DNA of 19,996 nt from Desulfuromonas sp. SDB (GTDB lineage: Bacteria; SDB-A). The first letter of the stretch is position 1. Each line of letters opens with the position of its first letter. The notes under the pieces are model-generated. The model did not search any database and was not told the origin of the DNA. It worked only from the letters and a program-made list of their open reading frames with translations. Made by a program: the position numbers and the translations under genes. Of this stretch, positions 1 to 7,347 are shown one piece after another. The stretch is taken from contig LKUE01000014.1 of the NCBI GenBank assembly GCA_001412365.1, forward strand, positions 1 to 19,996, in the 5' to 3' direction.

Positions 1-80
1 CCCTATGATGAACCACAGATAAACACAGAGCCCAGCCCCGCACTTCCTCTCCCAACACAGAGTACACCACCCCACCAAGG

Positions 81-130
81 AACAATGATCAATTAAACAA
101 TTAACAATTATCAATAAACAATAATCAATG
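81..130. repeat. CAAT-type short tandem repeat
   Basis: Six to seven imperfect units of 7-8 bases run head to tail, each a variant of CAATTAA, ACAATTA, CAATAAA or CAATAAT. The tract is almost pure A/T plus the C of each CAA. It lies between two CACAGAG-type elements and codes for nothing. It could be slippage-derived spacer DNA or an AT-rich binding or bending site; the sequence does not decide this. Confidence 0.7.
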
Positions 131-233
131 CCCTGCCCAAAAACGGGAAGAACAGAGATGGATAGGATTGTTTCAGGTATTTGAGAAAAGAATAGAGATA
201 GGGGATGCAGTACGTAAGTACTGGCAGGCTGTT

Positions 234-305
234 TGGTAAAATAGCAATTTACCACTAATCCCTTCATCACAACCCAGGAAAATGGAACACAGATGGACAG
301 GATGA
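234..305. repeat. Degenerate ~75-bp repeat, copy 1
   Basis: The element begins GGTAAAATAGCAATTTACC (235-253), continues to CCAGGAA (274-280) and ends with the ACACAGATGGACAGGAT word. Copy 2 at 472-556 has the same order: GATAAAACAGCCATTTACC (16 of 19 identical), CCAGGAATAG, then GACATGATTTACAGGAT. TGGTAAA (234-240) and TTTACCA (248-254) form a perfect 7-bp stem with a 7-base loop. Confidence 0.55.
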
Positions 306-471
306 AACAATAACAGGAATGAAGAACCACTCAACCACCAGGGTACATTGAACACTGATGATGGGATAAACGGATTTATAGGATAAGAAAATATAAGGAT
401 GATTGAATATTTTTGCTTTACAAAAAAATTCAATCAAATTTATGATTAAAAAGATTAGGGAATACTATTTT

Positions 472-556
472 GATAAAACAGCCATTTACCTGCCAAATGG
501 CAGCTTAACAAGATGCCGCCCACCATCCAGGAATAGTTGACATGATTTACAGGATC
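472..556. repeat. Degenerate ~85-bp repeat, copy 2
   Basis: This is a second copy of the element at 234-305, with about 16 extra bases between its left part (472-490) and the CCAGGAA block (527-533). It also holds a perfect inverted repeat, GCCATTT (481-487) and AAATGGC (495-501), with a 7-base loop. Different bases pair here than in copy 1, so the hairpin itself may not be the conserved property. Confidence 0.55.
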
Positions 557-661
557 CCCACCACACCACCACTGGAAGAATAGAATTGCTATAGAGGAAC
601 ATTAATAGAGAATAATATTGAGTAGTTATGTGAAATGAAAAAGAGAGTTATTGATTGAAAA

Positions 662-1378
662 TTAAATTTCGAAAATTTTACCTGTTTCCGCAGTTAAATA
701 ATTTTCCTGATATATTTCTTCAAAGACATTCTGGGCATCTTGACCGGTGCAGTGAGTGGGGGCAACCTTTTGTACTTTCAGCTCTTTGAATTTACTGCAG
801 ATCATCAGCAGTTCTGATCGTTGATGATTTACCAGGTGAAAACCTCCCACTGCCAGATAAAAGGGATCGGAGGGAAACTGTTCAACTACTTTTTCCAGTA
901 TGTTGTCAATGCCTGGATGTGAACAGCCGGTAATTAATGCAATGCCCCGGTCAGTTTTCACCACCAGGGACTGTTCCTGCAGAAGATCGCCGCTGTAATT
1001 TGAAACCATCGGTCCGGTTGACCAGAAGTTATCTCCTATCTGGGAGAAGTTTTCAACTTCCCTTATTTTTATACCGTAAGGTTTAACCTGTTTTTTGAAC
1101 TCTTCGCTGAAACCAGTGCATATAACCAATTCAATATTTGGATTTTGTTCAAGTATATACCACAGACCCCCGGTGTGATCCCAGTGGTCGTGGGAAATCA
1201 TAACTGTTTTTAGTTGAGCAGGATCAATCCCCAGGATTTCCATATTATGTTCCAGATAATCCGGAGATTCACCAGTGTCAAATAGAAAATCTTCTCCCAC
1301 CAGACAGGATAATCCCCATCCCACTGCAAATTTTGAATCATCTACTTCATTATTGAATACTACTTGTAATTTCATCAT
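662..1378 (-). CDS. MBL-fold metallo-hydrolase
   Basis: A 238-aa soluble protein of the metallo-beta-lactamase fold. The metal-binding motif HxHxDH is seen as SHDHWDH at residues 62-68. It is followed by GCSHPG (His154), GGFHL (His181) and APTHCTG (His209), which fits a dinuclear metal site. The order of motifs, the length and the GCSHPGI segment resemble the subgroup often annotated as 7,8-dihydropterin-6-methyl-4-(beta-D-ribofuranosyl)aminobenzene-phosphate synthase-like, but that substrate should not be assumed. No signal peptide is visible, so it is probably cytoplasmic. The start ATG overlaps the stop of the upstream 75-aa gene as ATGA, so the two are translationally coupled. A second ATG follows directly, so the start is uncertain by one codon. 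It is the last gene of the 3822-662 unit. Confidence 0.9.
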   Translation of the reverse strand: MMKLQVVFNNEVDDSKFAVGWGLSCLVGEDFLFDTGESPDYLEHNMEILGIDPAQLKTVMISHDHWDHTGGLWYILEQNPNIELVICTGFSEEFKKQVKPYGIKIREVENFSQIGDNFWSTGPMVSNYSGDLLQEQSLVVKTDRGIALITGCSHPGIDNILEKVVEQFPSDPFYLAVGGFHLVNHQRSELLMICSKFKELKVQKVAPTHCTGQDAQNVFEEIYQENYLTAETGKIFEI

Positions 1379-1602
1379 ATTAAGCTGTGGTCAATTGATC
1401 CGTCGGGCAACATGTAGTCAGGATGCCATTTTCCAGATTCTTCCATCTTTCTTCTCACGCAGTTATCATAATCTCCTTTGCAGTATCTATCAATCCATTT
1501 TTTATCCAGCTTACCTCGTTCGTAAAATCTTTTCATCGGACAGACTGAATAGTATTGGCATTGCTTTTGTTCCATATAGATCCTTTGTGGGTATTCATAC
1601 AT
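1375..1602 (-). CDS. Small four-cysteine protein
   Basis: A 75-aa protein with cysteines at 15, 21, 41 and 48 (C-x5-C-x19-C-x6-C). It is rich in Lys, Arg and aromatic residues and has a conserved-looking C-terminal part (HPDYMLPDGSID). The spacing could ligand a metal or an Fe-S cluster. From memory, close relatives of this small domain occur in archaea and anaerobic bacteria, where some carry the doubtful label uracil-DNA glycosylase. Nothing here resembles a glycosylase catalytic core, so I do not transfer that name. A good ribosome binding site (AAGGAAAG) lies just before the ATG and overlaps the stop of the LVIVD gene, nine bases away. The 3' end overlaps the MBL gene by four bases. The tight packing suggests one transcript. 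Confidence 0.8.
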   Translation of the reverse strand: MYEYPQRIYMEQKQCQYYSVCPMKRFYERGKLDKKWIDRYCKGDYDNCVRRKMEESGKWHPDYMLPDGSIDHSLI

Positions 1603-1611
1603 TTTCTTTCC

Positions 1612-3822
1612 TTATTTTAATAGTTCAATCTTTTTCATCAATAAATCATCTCCTTGATCATCACTAACCTTCAAAAAGTAAATGCCCGAGGAGATATTGA
1701 GGTTGTTCAGGTTGAGGTGGAATTCAGGCTGGGTGTAGTTGGTGTCAAAGACTTTTCGACCATCCACCGAATAAATGCTTATTTCAACACCGACAGGAAG
1801 ACCTGATAGAGAAAGGAGAGGGTGTGAGGAGGAGAAGAAGGTGGAGTTGAGGTTTAAACTAGATAGGTTAGGGGGGGATTCAGAGACTGAAACTAAGGGG
1901 GGGTAGCGGTAGATTTGTAGACCGGTATAACTGGTGAGAATAAAGATGATATCTTCATTATTTTTAGTTTGGACAGCATAATTATTTAATACTTTTACTT
2001 TTTCAACACAGGGATTATTGACATCGGAGATATCAACTATAAATATCCTGGATGGATAATAGGGATATGTCCATGCTTCAGTGGATGTTATTACCAGGTA
2101 ATGACCTTGATTAATAATAGACCATAAATCCAAGTATGAACCAGAAAATAAGTGAGTTATTTGAATAAAATTTGTCGTCCAAGGATTAGAAGGATTTTCA
2201 ACATTAATCATATGTAGGAATCCATAATTCTGCAAAAAAATATGATTAATACAATGAACAAATTTACCCCAACCGCAAGAAATTGAGGATAACCAGATCG
2301 GATTATATGGATCAGTGATATCACATATATAAATGTAACAATAATCTGTTAAATATCCTATATTATCATGAATTATCATTTGTTCACCATTTTTATCGAA
2401 AGAGGAAATATAAACAGGATTTATAGGATCTGAAATATCATAAAGATAACCGGCAAATAACAGATTGTTTTTTATGGATATTGTAGATATATAAGTCAAT
2501 TCCAGGGTACAGGCATTTATTACAGTTGGCTGATAAGGATCATTTATATCCACAATTTCCAGCAAAACAATAGTATCTTCTTCTAAAAATTCAACAATAT
2601 AAGCATAAGGATCATTAACTTCAATTAACCAGGAGTATTCGGTTAAGCTACACGATGATATGGGTTGGATATTATTGAGGTTAGTTATATCAAAGATTTC
2701 CAATTTCCAGTAATCCTGATAATTTATTGAAAACAAATAGTCATCAGTCAAAGCAAAATCATAAATTTTATCTGTTGATTTCATCAGATGAGTTAACTGA
2801 GGATTTCCCGGATCAGTTATATCCACGGTAATCAAACCTGAATCCTCATGGGTGAGGTAAGTATATTGCTCGTTTATGGCAAATTGATTGTGATATCCAT
2901 CACCTGCAAAAACAGTATTGGTATCATAGGAGAAAATACTGTCTGGATCTGCAATATCCATAACTTCCAGAAGACCGCTATTTCTGCTCGAAGTTACAAT
3001 GAAATTTCGATGAAGATTAATATATCGGCTGTCCAGATAAGATGGGTTGTTGAAAAAACAGGTATCGGCAATAGACGGATTTGCTGGATCGTCAAGATCA
3101 AATGAAAACAGTAAGTTTTCACTAGCATTGATCGCAAAAAGATAATTATCCTTGGTTTCCATAAATACAATATTTTCATAGGGAAGTGTAGTTATTAAAG
3201 TCGGATTTAAGGGATCGGAATTATTGAAAATGTAAATACTATCTGAGCTGGTAATCAAAATACTGTCATCGAGACAGAGATCAAAAATTTCTGATTGAGT
3301 ATGTGTGTAAATTTCCTGAACCTGGTAGGGATCAGCAAAATTCATCACACTATATCCTATTGAGTAATCTTGAGTATTGTTTTCCATAATGAGATAAACC
3401 AGAGAATCCTGAAAATTAAAGGGCCAAAAACTGCCATAATAAAATTCAGAAATGAATGAAGGATTGTCAGGATCTCCAATATCCCAGATCTGGGTACTTA
3501 AATGATCCTGATTGGTGGCTGAATCTTCATCCAAGTGATATCTTTTCACCAGGAATAAATATTGATTTTGATATTCATAATATAAATTGATTAAAGGCCC
3601 ATCAGTGCGGATGTTATTGGATAATTTCACCGGATCATTGGGATCACTTATATCTAAAATATAAACTCCTCCCCCGGACTGCAGAAAACATATATCTCTT
3701 ACAGTATCAGTTGCACAGGCATTACAATAACTGAACGGCCAGCCGCCCACCCATTCCAGGTCGGACTGCTGACCGGGGACTAGCTGAAAGGAAAGGAAGA
3801 ATAGCACCAGGAAATTAATCAT
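1612..3822 (-). CDS. Secreted LVIVD beta-propeller protein, sorting tail
   Basis: A 736-aa exported protein. Residues 1-18 form a signal peptide (hydrophobic FLVLFFLSF core, cleavage near VPGQ-Q). Residues about 55-605 carry some 13 LVIVD-type repeats with the core [VI]xDIxDPxxP, at about 57, 113, 160, 199, 241, 288, 333, 377, 424, 461, 500, 538 and 596. The average spacing is near 45 residues, enough for one large or two smaller beta-propellers. A Ser/Leu/Pro-rich linker (641-675) leads to a C-terminal domain with VEISIYSVDGRKV, SSGIYFLKV and a basic end (KKIELLK), the pattern of a type-A (Por/T9SS-like) sorting tail. It is therefore probably secreted across the outer membrane or anchored at the surface. 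A GAGAGGTGG ribosome binding site precedes the ATG. It is first in a unit with the four-cysteine and MBL genes. Its ligand or role is unknown. Confidence 0.9.
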   Translation of the reverse strand: MINFLVLFFLSFQLVPGQQSDLEWVGGWPFSYCNACATDTVRDICFLQSGGGVYILDISDPNDPVKLSNNIRTDGPLINLYYEYQNQYLFLVKRYHLDEDSATNQDHLSTQIWDIGDPDNPSFISEFYYGSFWPFNFQDSLVYLIMENNTQDYSIGYSVMNFADPYQVQEIYTHTQSEIFDLCLDDSILITSSDSIYIFNNSDPLNPTLITTLPYENIVFMETKDNYLFAINASENLLFSFDLDDPANPSIADTCFFNNPSYLDSRYINLHRNFIVTSSRNSGLLEVMDIADPDSIFSYDTNTVFAGDGYHNQFAINEQYTYLTHEDSGLITVDITDPGNPQLTHLMKSTDKIYDFALTDDYLFSINYQDYWKLEIFDITNLNNIQPISSCSLTEYSWLIEVNDPYAYIVEFLEEDTIVLLEIVDINDPYQPTVINACTLELTYISTISIKNNLLFAGYLYDISDPINPVYISSFDKNGEQMIIHDNIGYLTDYCYIYICDITDPYNPIWLSSISCGWGKFVHCINHIFLQNYGFLHMINVENPSNPWTTNFIQITHLFSGSYLDLWSIINQGHYLVITSTEAWTYPYYPSRIFIVDISDVNNPCVEKVKVLNNYAVQTKNNEDIIFILTSYTGLQIYRYPPLVSVSESPPNLSSLNLNSTFFSSSHPLLSLSGLPVGVEISIYSVDGRKVFDTNYTQPEFHLNLNNLNISSGIYFLKVSDDQGDDLLMKKIELLK

Positions 3823-3833
3823 TACCCACCTCT

Positions 3834-3925
3834 CTATCTTAATAGTTCAAGTTTTTCAATCAATAGATCCACTAACATCTCTCTAAAATATGATTTTATG
3901 AGGTTTCATCACTATTTTTAACAAG
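3834..3925 (-). pseudogene. Relic of a second sorting-domain C-terminus
   Basis: On the minus strand, ending at a TAG at 3834-3836, the sequence reads VDLLIEKLELLR-stop, nearly the same as the end of the downstream LVIVD protein (DDLLMKKIELLK-stop). Some 30-50 bases upstream, in another frame, LLVKNSDETS resembles the FLKVSDDQGD of the same domain. The frames are broken between the two, so this is a decayed 3' end and not a gene. At the DNA level, 3838-3869 and 1615-1647 share most bases. The relic stops 11 bases before the start codon of the intact gene, and the ribosome binding site of that gene lies over the relic stop. Confidence 0.6.
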
Positions 3926-4350
3926 CAATAATCATGCCATCCTGTCAGAAAATTCTTTTGGATATGCTAAAGGTTAGTAATTACGCACATATTAGATGAT
4001 CAGGATATTAGTTTTTACAATTTATTATTGCATATTGCAAAAATCGCTTGCAGAATAGTAATATACGTAAATATCGCAATTTAATGTAATTTTATTCAGA
4101 AATTTATTGAAATCTTTTTGCAATTCTGCAAATTCCATAATTTTCTTTTCAAACTTAATATTTGATTTCTTTTATTATAATAATAAAGATATATAATAAA
4201 TCTTTGAGTGCTTTGTGGCTTTGGGTGAGAAATATAAAATTTTACCATAAATGGTTGATGCTGACGGTGGATAAAATCACCACCGCTTAACTCAATCCTT
4301 TTAAAGAGAAAAGATATGATAACCGTTTTTTTTAGTTATTAATAAGAGAT
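3926..4350. other. AT-rich intergenic region
   Basis: No gene is supported here. Contents in order: a cluster of TTGCA/TGCAA words (about 4028, 4034, 4048, 4118 and 4126); a long A/T stretch (4140-4200); a degenerate CTTTGTG element (4202-4232); and an inverted repeat CGGTGG (4265-4270) with CCACCG (4280-4285) around a 9-base loop, without a U-tract on either strand. It must hold the promoter of the LVIVD gene unless that is read from an unseen site, but I cannot name a convincing -35/-10 pair. Confidence 0.6.
4202..4232. repeat. Degenerate CTTTGTG-type element
   Basis: CTTTGAGTG, CTTTGTGG, CTTTGGGTG: three imperfect copies of a nine-base word in a row, ending in AGAAAT. It belongs to the same style of short non-coding word as the CACAGAT elements at 1-400. 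I recall similar CTTTGTGxCTTTGTGG sequences in intergenic DNA of several uncultured bacterial phyla, which is memory and not a search. Confidence 0.5.
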
Positions 4351-4367
4351 AGGGGGATTTCCCCCCT
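4351..4367 (-). terminator. Hairpin after hppA
   Basis: On the minus strand, two bases past the hppA stop, AGGGGG and CCCCCT form a 6-bp stem with a 5-base loop. It is followed by a T-rich but not pure-U stretch (ATCTCTTATTAATAAC). The position at the end of the four-gene operon fits a terminator or RNA-stabilising 3' end; the weak U-tract keeps confidence moderate. Confidence 0.5.
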
Positions 4368-4369
4368 GA

Positions 4370-6622
4370 TTATTTCCCCAGAAGGTGATAGGAGACAACT
4401 AATCCTGCCACCACCACGCTGACCATACTCATCAATTTTATTAAAATATTTAAACTGGGACCGGAAGTATCCTTGAACGGATCTCCCACCGTATCTCCAA
4501 CCACTGCCGCTTTATGGGCAGCAGATCCCTTTCCTCCGTAATGGTCTTCTTCTATATACTTTTTGGCATTATCCCATGCCCCTCCCGCATTAGCCATGAA
4601 TATTGCCAGAGTGAATCCGGTGACCAGTCCGCCGACCAGCAAGCCGACCACTCCAGCCACCCCAAAGACCAATCCCACTGCAATAGGCACGATGATCGCC
4701 AGCAGAGAAGGTAAAATCATCTCCCGTTGAGCCCCCCGGGTGGAAATTTCCACACAGGCAGCGTAGTCAGGAGTAGTATCTCCTTCCAATATTCCCTTGA
4801 TTGTGGAAAACTGCCTTCGGACTTCATTGACCATGGAATATGCAGCTCTTCCCACCGCCTTCATGGTTAAGGCGGAAAACACAAAAGCAATCATCGCTCC
4901 TAAAAATGTCCCGATGATTACCGACGGATTCATCAGATGAATCTGATAGTATTCCATGAAATTGGTCAGGGTAGCAGTAGAGGTATTGATGACCTGCCCG
5001 GCTACCTCGATGGTATGGTGTCCGGTGCGAATCAAACTGATCCTTACTTCTTCCAAGTAGGCGGCAATTAAAGCAAGAGCAGTTAATGCTGCCGAACCAA
5101 TGGCAAATCCTTTTCCGGTAGCGGCAGTGGTATTTCCCAGTGCATCTAAATTGTCGGTTTTCTTTCTAACTTCGGGGGGCAGTTTACTCATCTCCGCATT
5201 ACCTCCGGCGTTGTCCGCTATAGGTCCATAAGCATCTGTAGCTAAAGTGATACCTAAGGTGGACAGCATTCCTACTGCGGCAAAACCGATGCCGTATAAG
5301 CCAAATGCATATATTTTATATCCTCCCGAAAGCAGAAAAGCCAGAATTATGGCGGCACATACTGCAATTACCGGAACAACAGTGGACAACATTCCCGTAC
5401 CGATACCGTCAATGATCACCGTAGCCGGACCGGTTTGAGCTTGTTCGGAAAGTTCCTGGGTAGGGCGGTGATAAGAAGAGGTGAAGTATTCGGTGGATTT
5501 TCCGATGACAATTCCCGCCAGTAAACCTACCACAATGGAAAGCCATACTCCTATCCATCCTCCGATGACCCCATTCCCCAACACCGGCTTTAACAGCAGA
5601 AAAGATATAAGCGCTGAAAAAATTACTATTACCACTGAGCTTACATTCACTCCCCGGCTCAATGCACTCAACAGCTCCTTCTGCCCTGCCTGTTCATGGG
5701 TGCGCACCAGGTAAATTCCCAGTATGGAAAGCATCGCTCCTAAACCTGCAATAATCATGGGGGCGATAACCAGTAATATCTGCCCGTTACCCAGGTACAT
5801 CCCTGCAGCTGCTCCCAATGCAGCGGCGGCTAGGATGCTGGCTCCGTAACTTTCATAAAGATCAGCCCCCATACCCGCTACATCTCCCACATTATCTCCT
5901 ACATTATCCGCAATGGTAGCGGGATTTCGGGGGTCATCTTCAGGAATGTTCTGTTCAATTTTTCCTACCAAATCTGCCCCCACGTCGGCTGCTTTGGTGA
6001 ATATTCCTCCCCCCACCCGGGCGAACAAAGCCTGGGTGGAAGCGCCGATGCCAGAGCTGAGCATAATCACTGTAATTTTATTTAAACTGTCAATGTGGAC
6101 AATCCACTTCAGCAAAATGAATTTTAAGCTGATGTCCAGCAGTCCCAGACCTACTACTGTTAATCCCATTACTGCTCCGGAGCGGAAAGCTATCTGCAGC
6201 GCTTCATTGAGACTAGACCGGGCAGCATTAGCGGTACGGGCGCTGGCGTAGGTGGCGGTTTTTAAACCGATAAATCCGGCTAAGGCGGAAAAGAAACCTC
6301 CGGATATAAATGCAAAGGGAACCCAGGGGGATTGGACTTTTAGCACAAAAGATAAAAGGATGAAGAAGAGGAAAGCGATGAAGAAGAAAATACCCACTAT
6401 CTTATACTGCTGCTTGATATAAGCCATCGCTCCGTCCCGAACATGTTGAGCAATTTTTTTCATCTGATCGGTGCCTTCCTGTTTACTAACCATCTGACGA
6501 TAAAAGATAAACGCAAAAAGAAGGGCTAAAATTGACCCCAGGGGAGCGATCCAGAATAAATACTGGGTCCATCCTGATTCAGCTGATGCTGTTTGGGAAA
6601 GAACAATTTGACATAAGATCAT
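4370..6622 (-). CDS. hppA: Membrane pyrophosphatase, K+-dependent, probably Na+-type
   Basis: A 750-aa polytopic membrane enzyme that couples hydrolysis of pyrophosphate to cation export. Diagnostic parts are the substrate-binding loop DVGADLVGK with [20 protein letters not shown] (about 213-247), GADLYESYG (about 252-260), [19 protein letters not shown] (about 460-478) and [15 protein letters not shown] (about 709-723). GNTTAA (about 496-501) has Ala where K+-independent enzymes have Lys, so K+ dependence is expected. The Glu of DLYES, about residue 257, sits where Na+-transporting members carry their gate Glu; dual Na+/H+ pumping cannot be excluded. The ATG at 6622 overlaps the upstream stop as ATGA, with GGAGG ten bases ahead. 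A TTG at 6631 is also in frame, but its spacing to GGAGG is too short. It is last in the CDF-alr-unknown-hppA operon. Confidence 0.97.
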   Translation of the reverse strand: MILCQIVLSQTASAESGWTQYLFWIAPLGSILALLFAFIFYRQMVSKQEGTDQMKKIAQHVRDGAMAYIKQQYKIVGIFFFIAFLFFILLSFVLKVQSPWVPFAFISGGFFSALAGFIGLKTATYASARTANAARSSLNEALQIAFRSGAVMGLTVVGLGLLDISLKFILLKWIVHIDSLNKITVIMLSSGIGASTQALFARVGGGIFTKAADVGADLVGKIEQNIPEDDPRNPATIADNVGDNVGDVAGMGADLYESYGASILAAAALGAAAGMYLGNGQILLVIAPMIIAGLGAMLSILGIYLVRTHEQAGQKELLSALSRGVNVSSVVIVIFSALISFLLLKPVLGNGVIGGWIGVWLSIVVGLLAGIVIGKSTEYFTSSYHRPTQELSEQAQTGPATVIIDGIGTGMLSTVVPVIAVCAAIILAFLLSGGYKIYAFGLYGIGFAAVGMLSTLGITLATDAYGPIADNAGGNAEMSKLPPEVRKKTDNLDALGNTTAATGKGFAIGSAALTALALIAAYLEEVRISLIRTGHHTIEVAGQVINTSTATLTNFMEYYQIHLMNPSVIIGTFLGAMIAFVFSALTMKAVGRAAYSMVNEVRRQFSTIKGILEGDTTPDYAACVEISTRGAQREMILPSLLAIIVPIAVGLVFGVAGVVGLLVGGLVTGFTLAIFMANAGGAWDNAKKYIEEDHYGGKGSAAHKAAVVGDTVGDPFKDTSGPSLNILIKLMSMVSVVVAGLVVSYHLLGK

Positions 6623-7347
6623 GCTTTCCAAACCTCCATTTTATTCTTCAATATTTGTAGACTTGAATTTTCACCTTCTGCCAGAAAAACCAGATCTCCT
6701 GATGAAGTCCCGTAGCCTCCGGAGGAAACCAGAGTTGCCTGAACATTGAAAATAATTTTCATCGCTTCAATTTCAGTAATTACCTCTCCATAGCTTACCG
6801 GGAATAATCCCACTTTCCATCCATCACTTTGGTCTATCACCGTTTTCCCCAGCTTATTGGATGCTTGATTAACCGAGTAGATCATTTTCCTCAGACTGAC
6901 CGGTAAAATTAATTTTATTCCCTGAGTGACTACTGTACCGTAAATTCTGCCGATGGTTCCTCCATCATCAGCTCCGGTTAAAATTCCCACATTACCTTGA
7001 TTATCTAAAGCATTACCCCCTTTAACTATAACGTCGTCACTGTTAAGAGAAGGCAGAATGTCTAAATAGTTATCATCAACTTTTTTCCCATTCTTTAATA
7101 TCAGGGGAGGAATCCTCTGTTCGCCAGGAACTACCTTAAGACAGTGGTCCTGGATAATTCCAGCAGTAAAATTTATAACTTCGAAATTTCCCCCGGACAA
7201 TTTCCGGGCAAGGTAGCCGTTGGTGGTGCCGTTGCAGATTATTAAGTAGTGGTTTGACCGAGCTGCTTTCACCGGAGGAAGTTCCAGTACTGCTTCCGCC
7301 AGCATATTTCCACTGACTGAAGGAGAGATGACCACTACCGATTTCAT
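6619..7347 (-). CDS. Conserved-looking protein of unknown function
   Basis: A 242-aa soluble protein that I cannot assign with confidence. It has no signal peptide or membrane segment. Visible blocks are CNGTTNGYLARKLSGG (about 39-54), VPGEQRIPPLILKNGKKV, VIVKGGNALDNQGNVGIL (about 107-124), GADDGGTIG (about 126-134) and LILPVSLRKMI. The Gly/Asn/Asp-rich blocks look like nucleotide- or sugar-phosphate-type binding loops, but this is only a visual impression. It has a strong ribosome binding site (GGAGGG, seven bases before ATG). It overlaps the alr stop by four bases and the hppA start by four bases, so it belongs to the operon. Its place between alanine racemase and pyrophosphatase does not reveal a role. 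Confidence 0.88.
   Translation of the reverse strand: MKSVVVISPSVSGNMLAEAVLELPPVKAARSNHYLIICNGTTNGYLARKLSGGNFEVINFTAGIIQDHCLKVVPGEQRIPPLILKNGKKVDDNYLDILPSLNSDDVIVKGGNALDNQGNVGILTGADDGGTIGRIYGTVVTQGIKLILPVSLRKMIYSVNQASNKLGKTVIDQSDGWKVGLFPVSYGEVITEIEAMKIIFNVQATLVSSGGYGTSSGDLVFLAEGENSSLQILKNKMEVWKA

Larger units (their letters stand above)
1..661. other. Repeat-rich non-coding region
   Basis: No convincing gene lies in these 661 bases. The only longer open frame (173-433, minus) has a random-looking composition and no start signal. The region is built of short degenerate elements: ACCACAGATAAACACAGAG (from about 13), GAACAGAGATGGATAGGAT (151 on), GGAACACAGATGGACAGGAT (283 on), TTGAACACTGATGATGGGAT (348 on) and GACATGATTTACAGGAT (539 on). 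C/A-rich CCACCAC-type words lie between them. It is downstream of the MBL gene, which ends at 662. I see no terminator hairpin with a U-tract immediately after that stop. Confidence 0.75.

Noticed and set aside
173-433. 86-aa open frame on the minus strand
   Set aside because: Random-looking composition, no ribosome binding site, and it covers the degenerate repeat words; no recognisable domain.
1375-1602. Naming the 75-aa protein a uracil-DNA glycosylase
   Set aside because: Far too short for the fold and no glycosylase motifs; such labels on this small domain look like carried-over annotation.
1275-1667. 130-aa open frame on the plus strand
   Set aside because: It lies antisense to the MBL gene, the four-cysteine gene and the end of the LVIVD gene, all with strong motifs; shadow frame.
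1871-1903. G-quadruplex from the two G7 runs
   Set aside because: Only two long G runs within reach; four are needed for an intramolecular quadruplex.
4265-4285. Inverted repeat CGGTGG/CCACCG as a terminator
   Set aside because: Six-bp stem without a U-tract and about 85 bases beyond the hppA stop; the nearer hairpin at 4351-4367 is the better candidate.
5913-6251. 112-aa plus-strand frame and other plus-strand frames inside hppA
   Set aside because: Antisense shadows of a very well conserved enzyme; composition mirrors the hppA codons.
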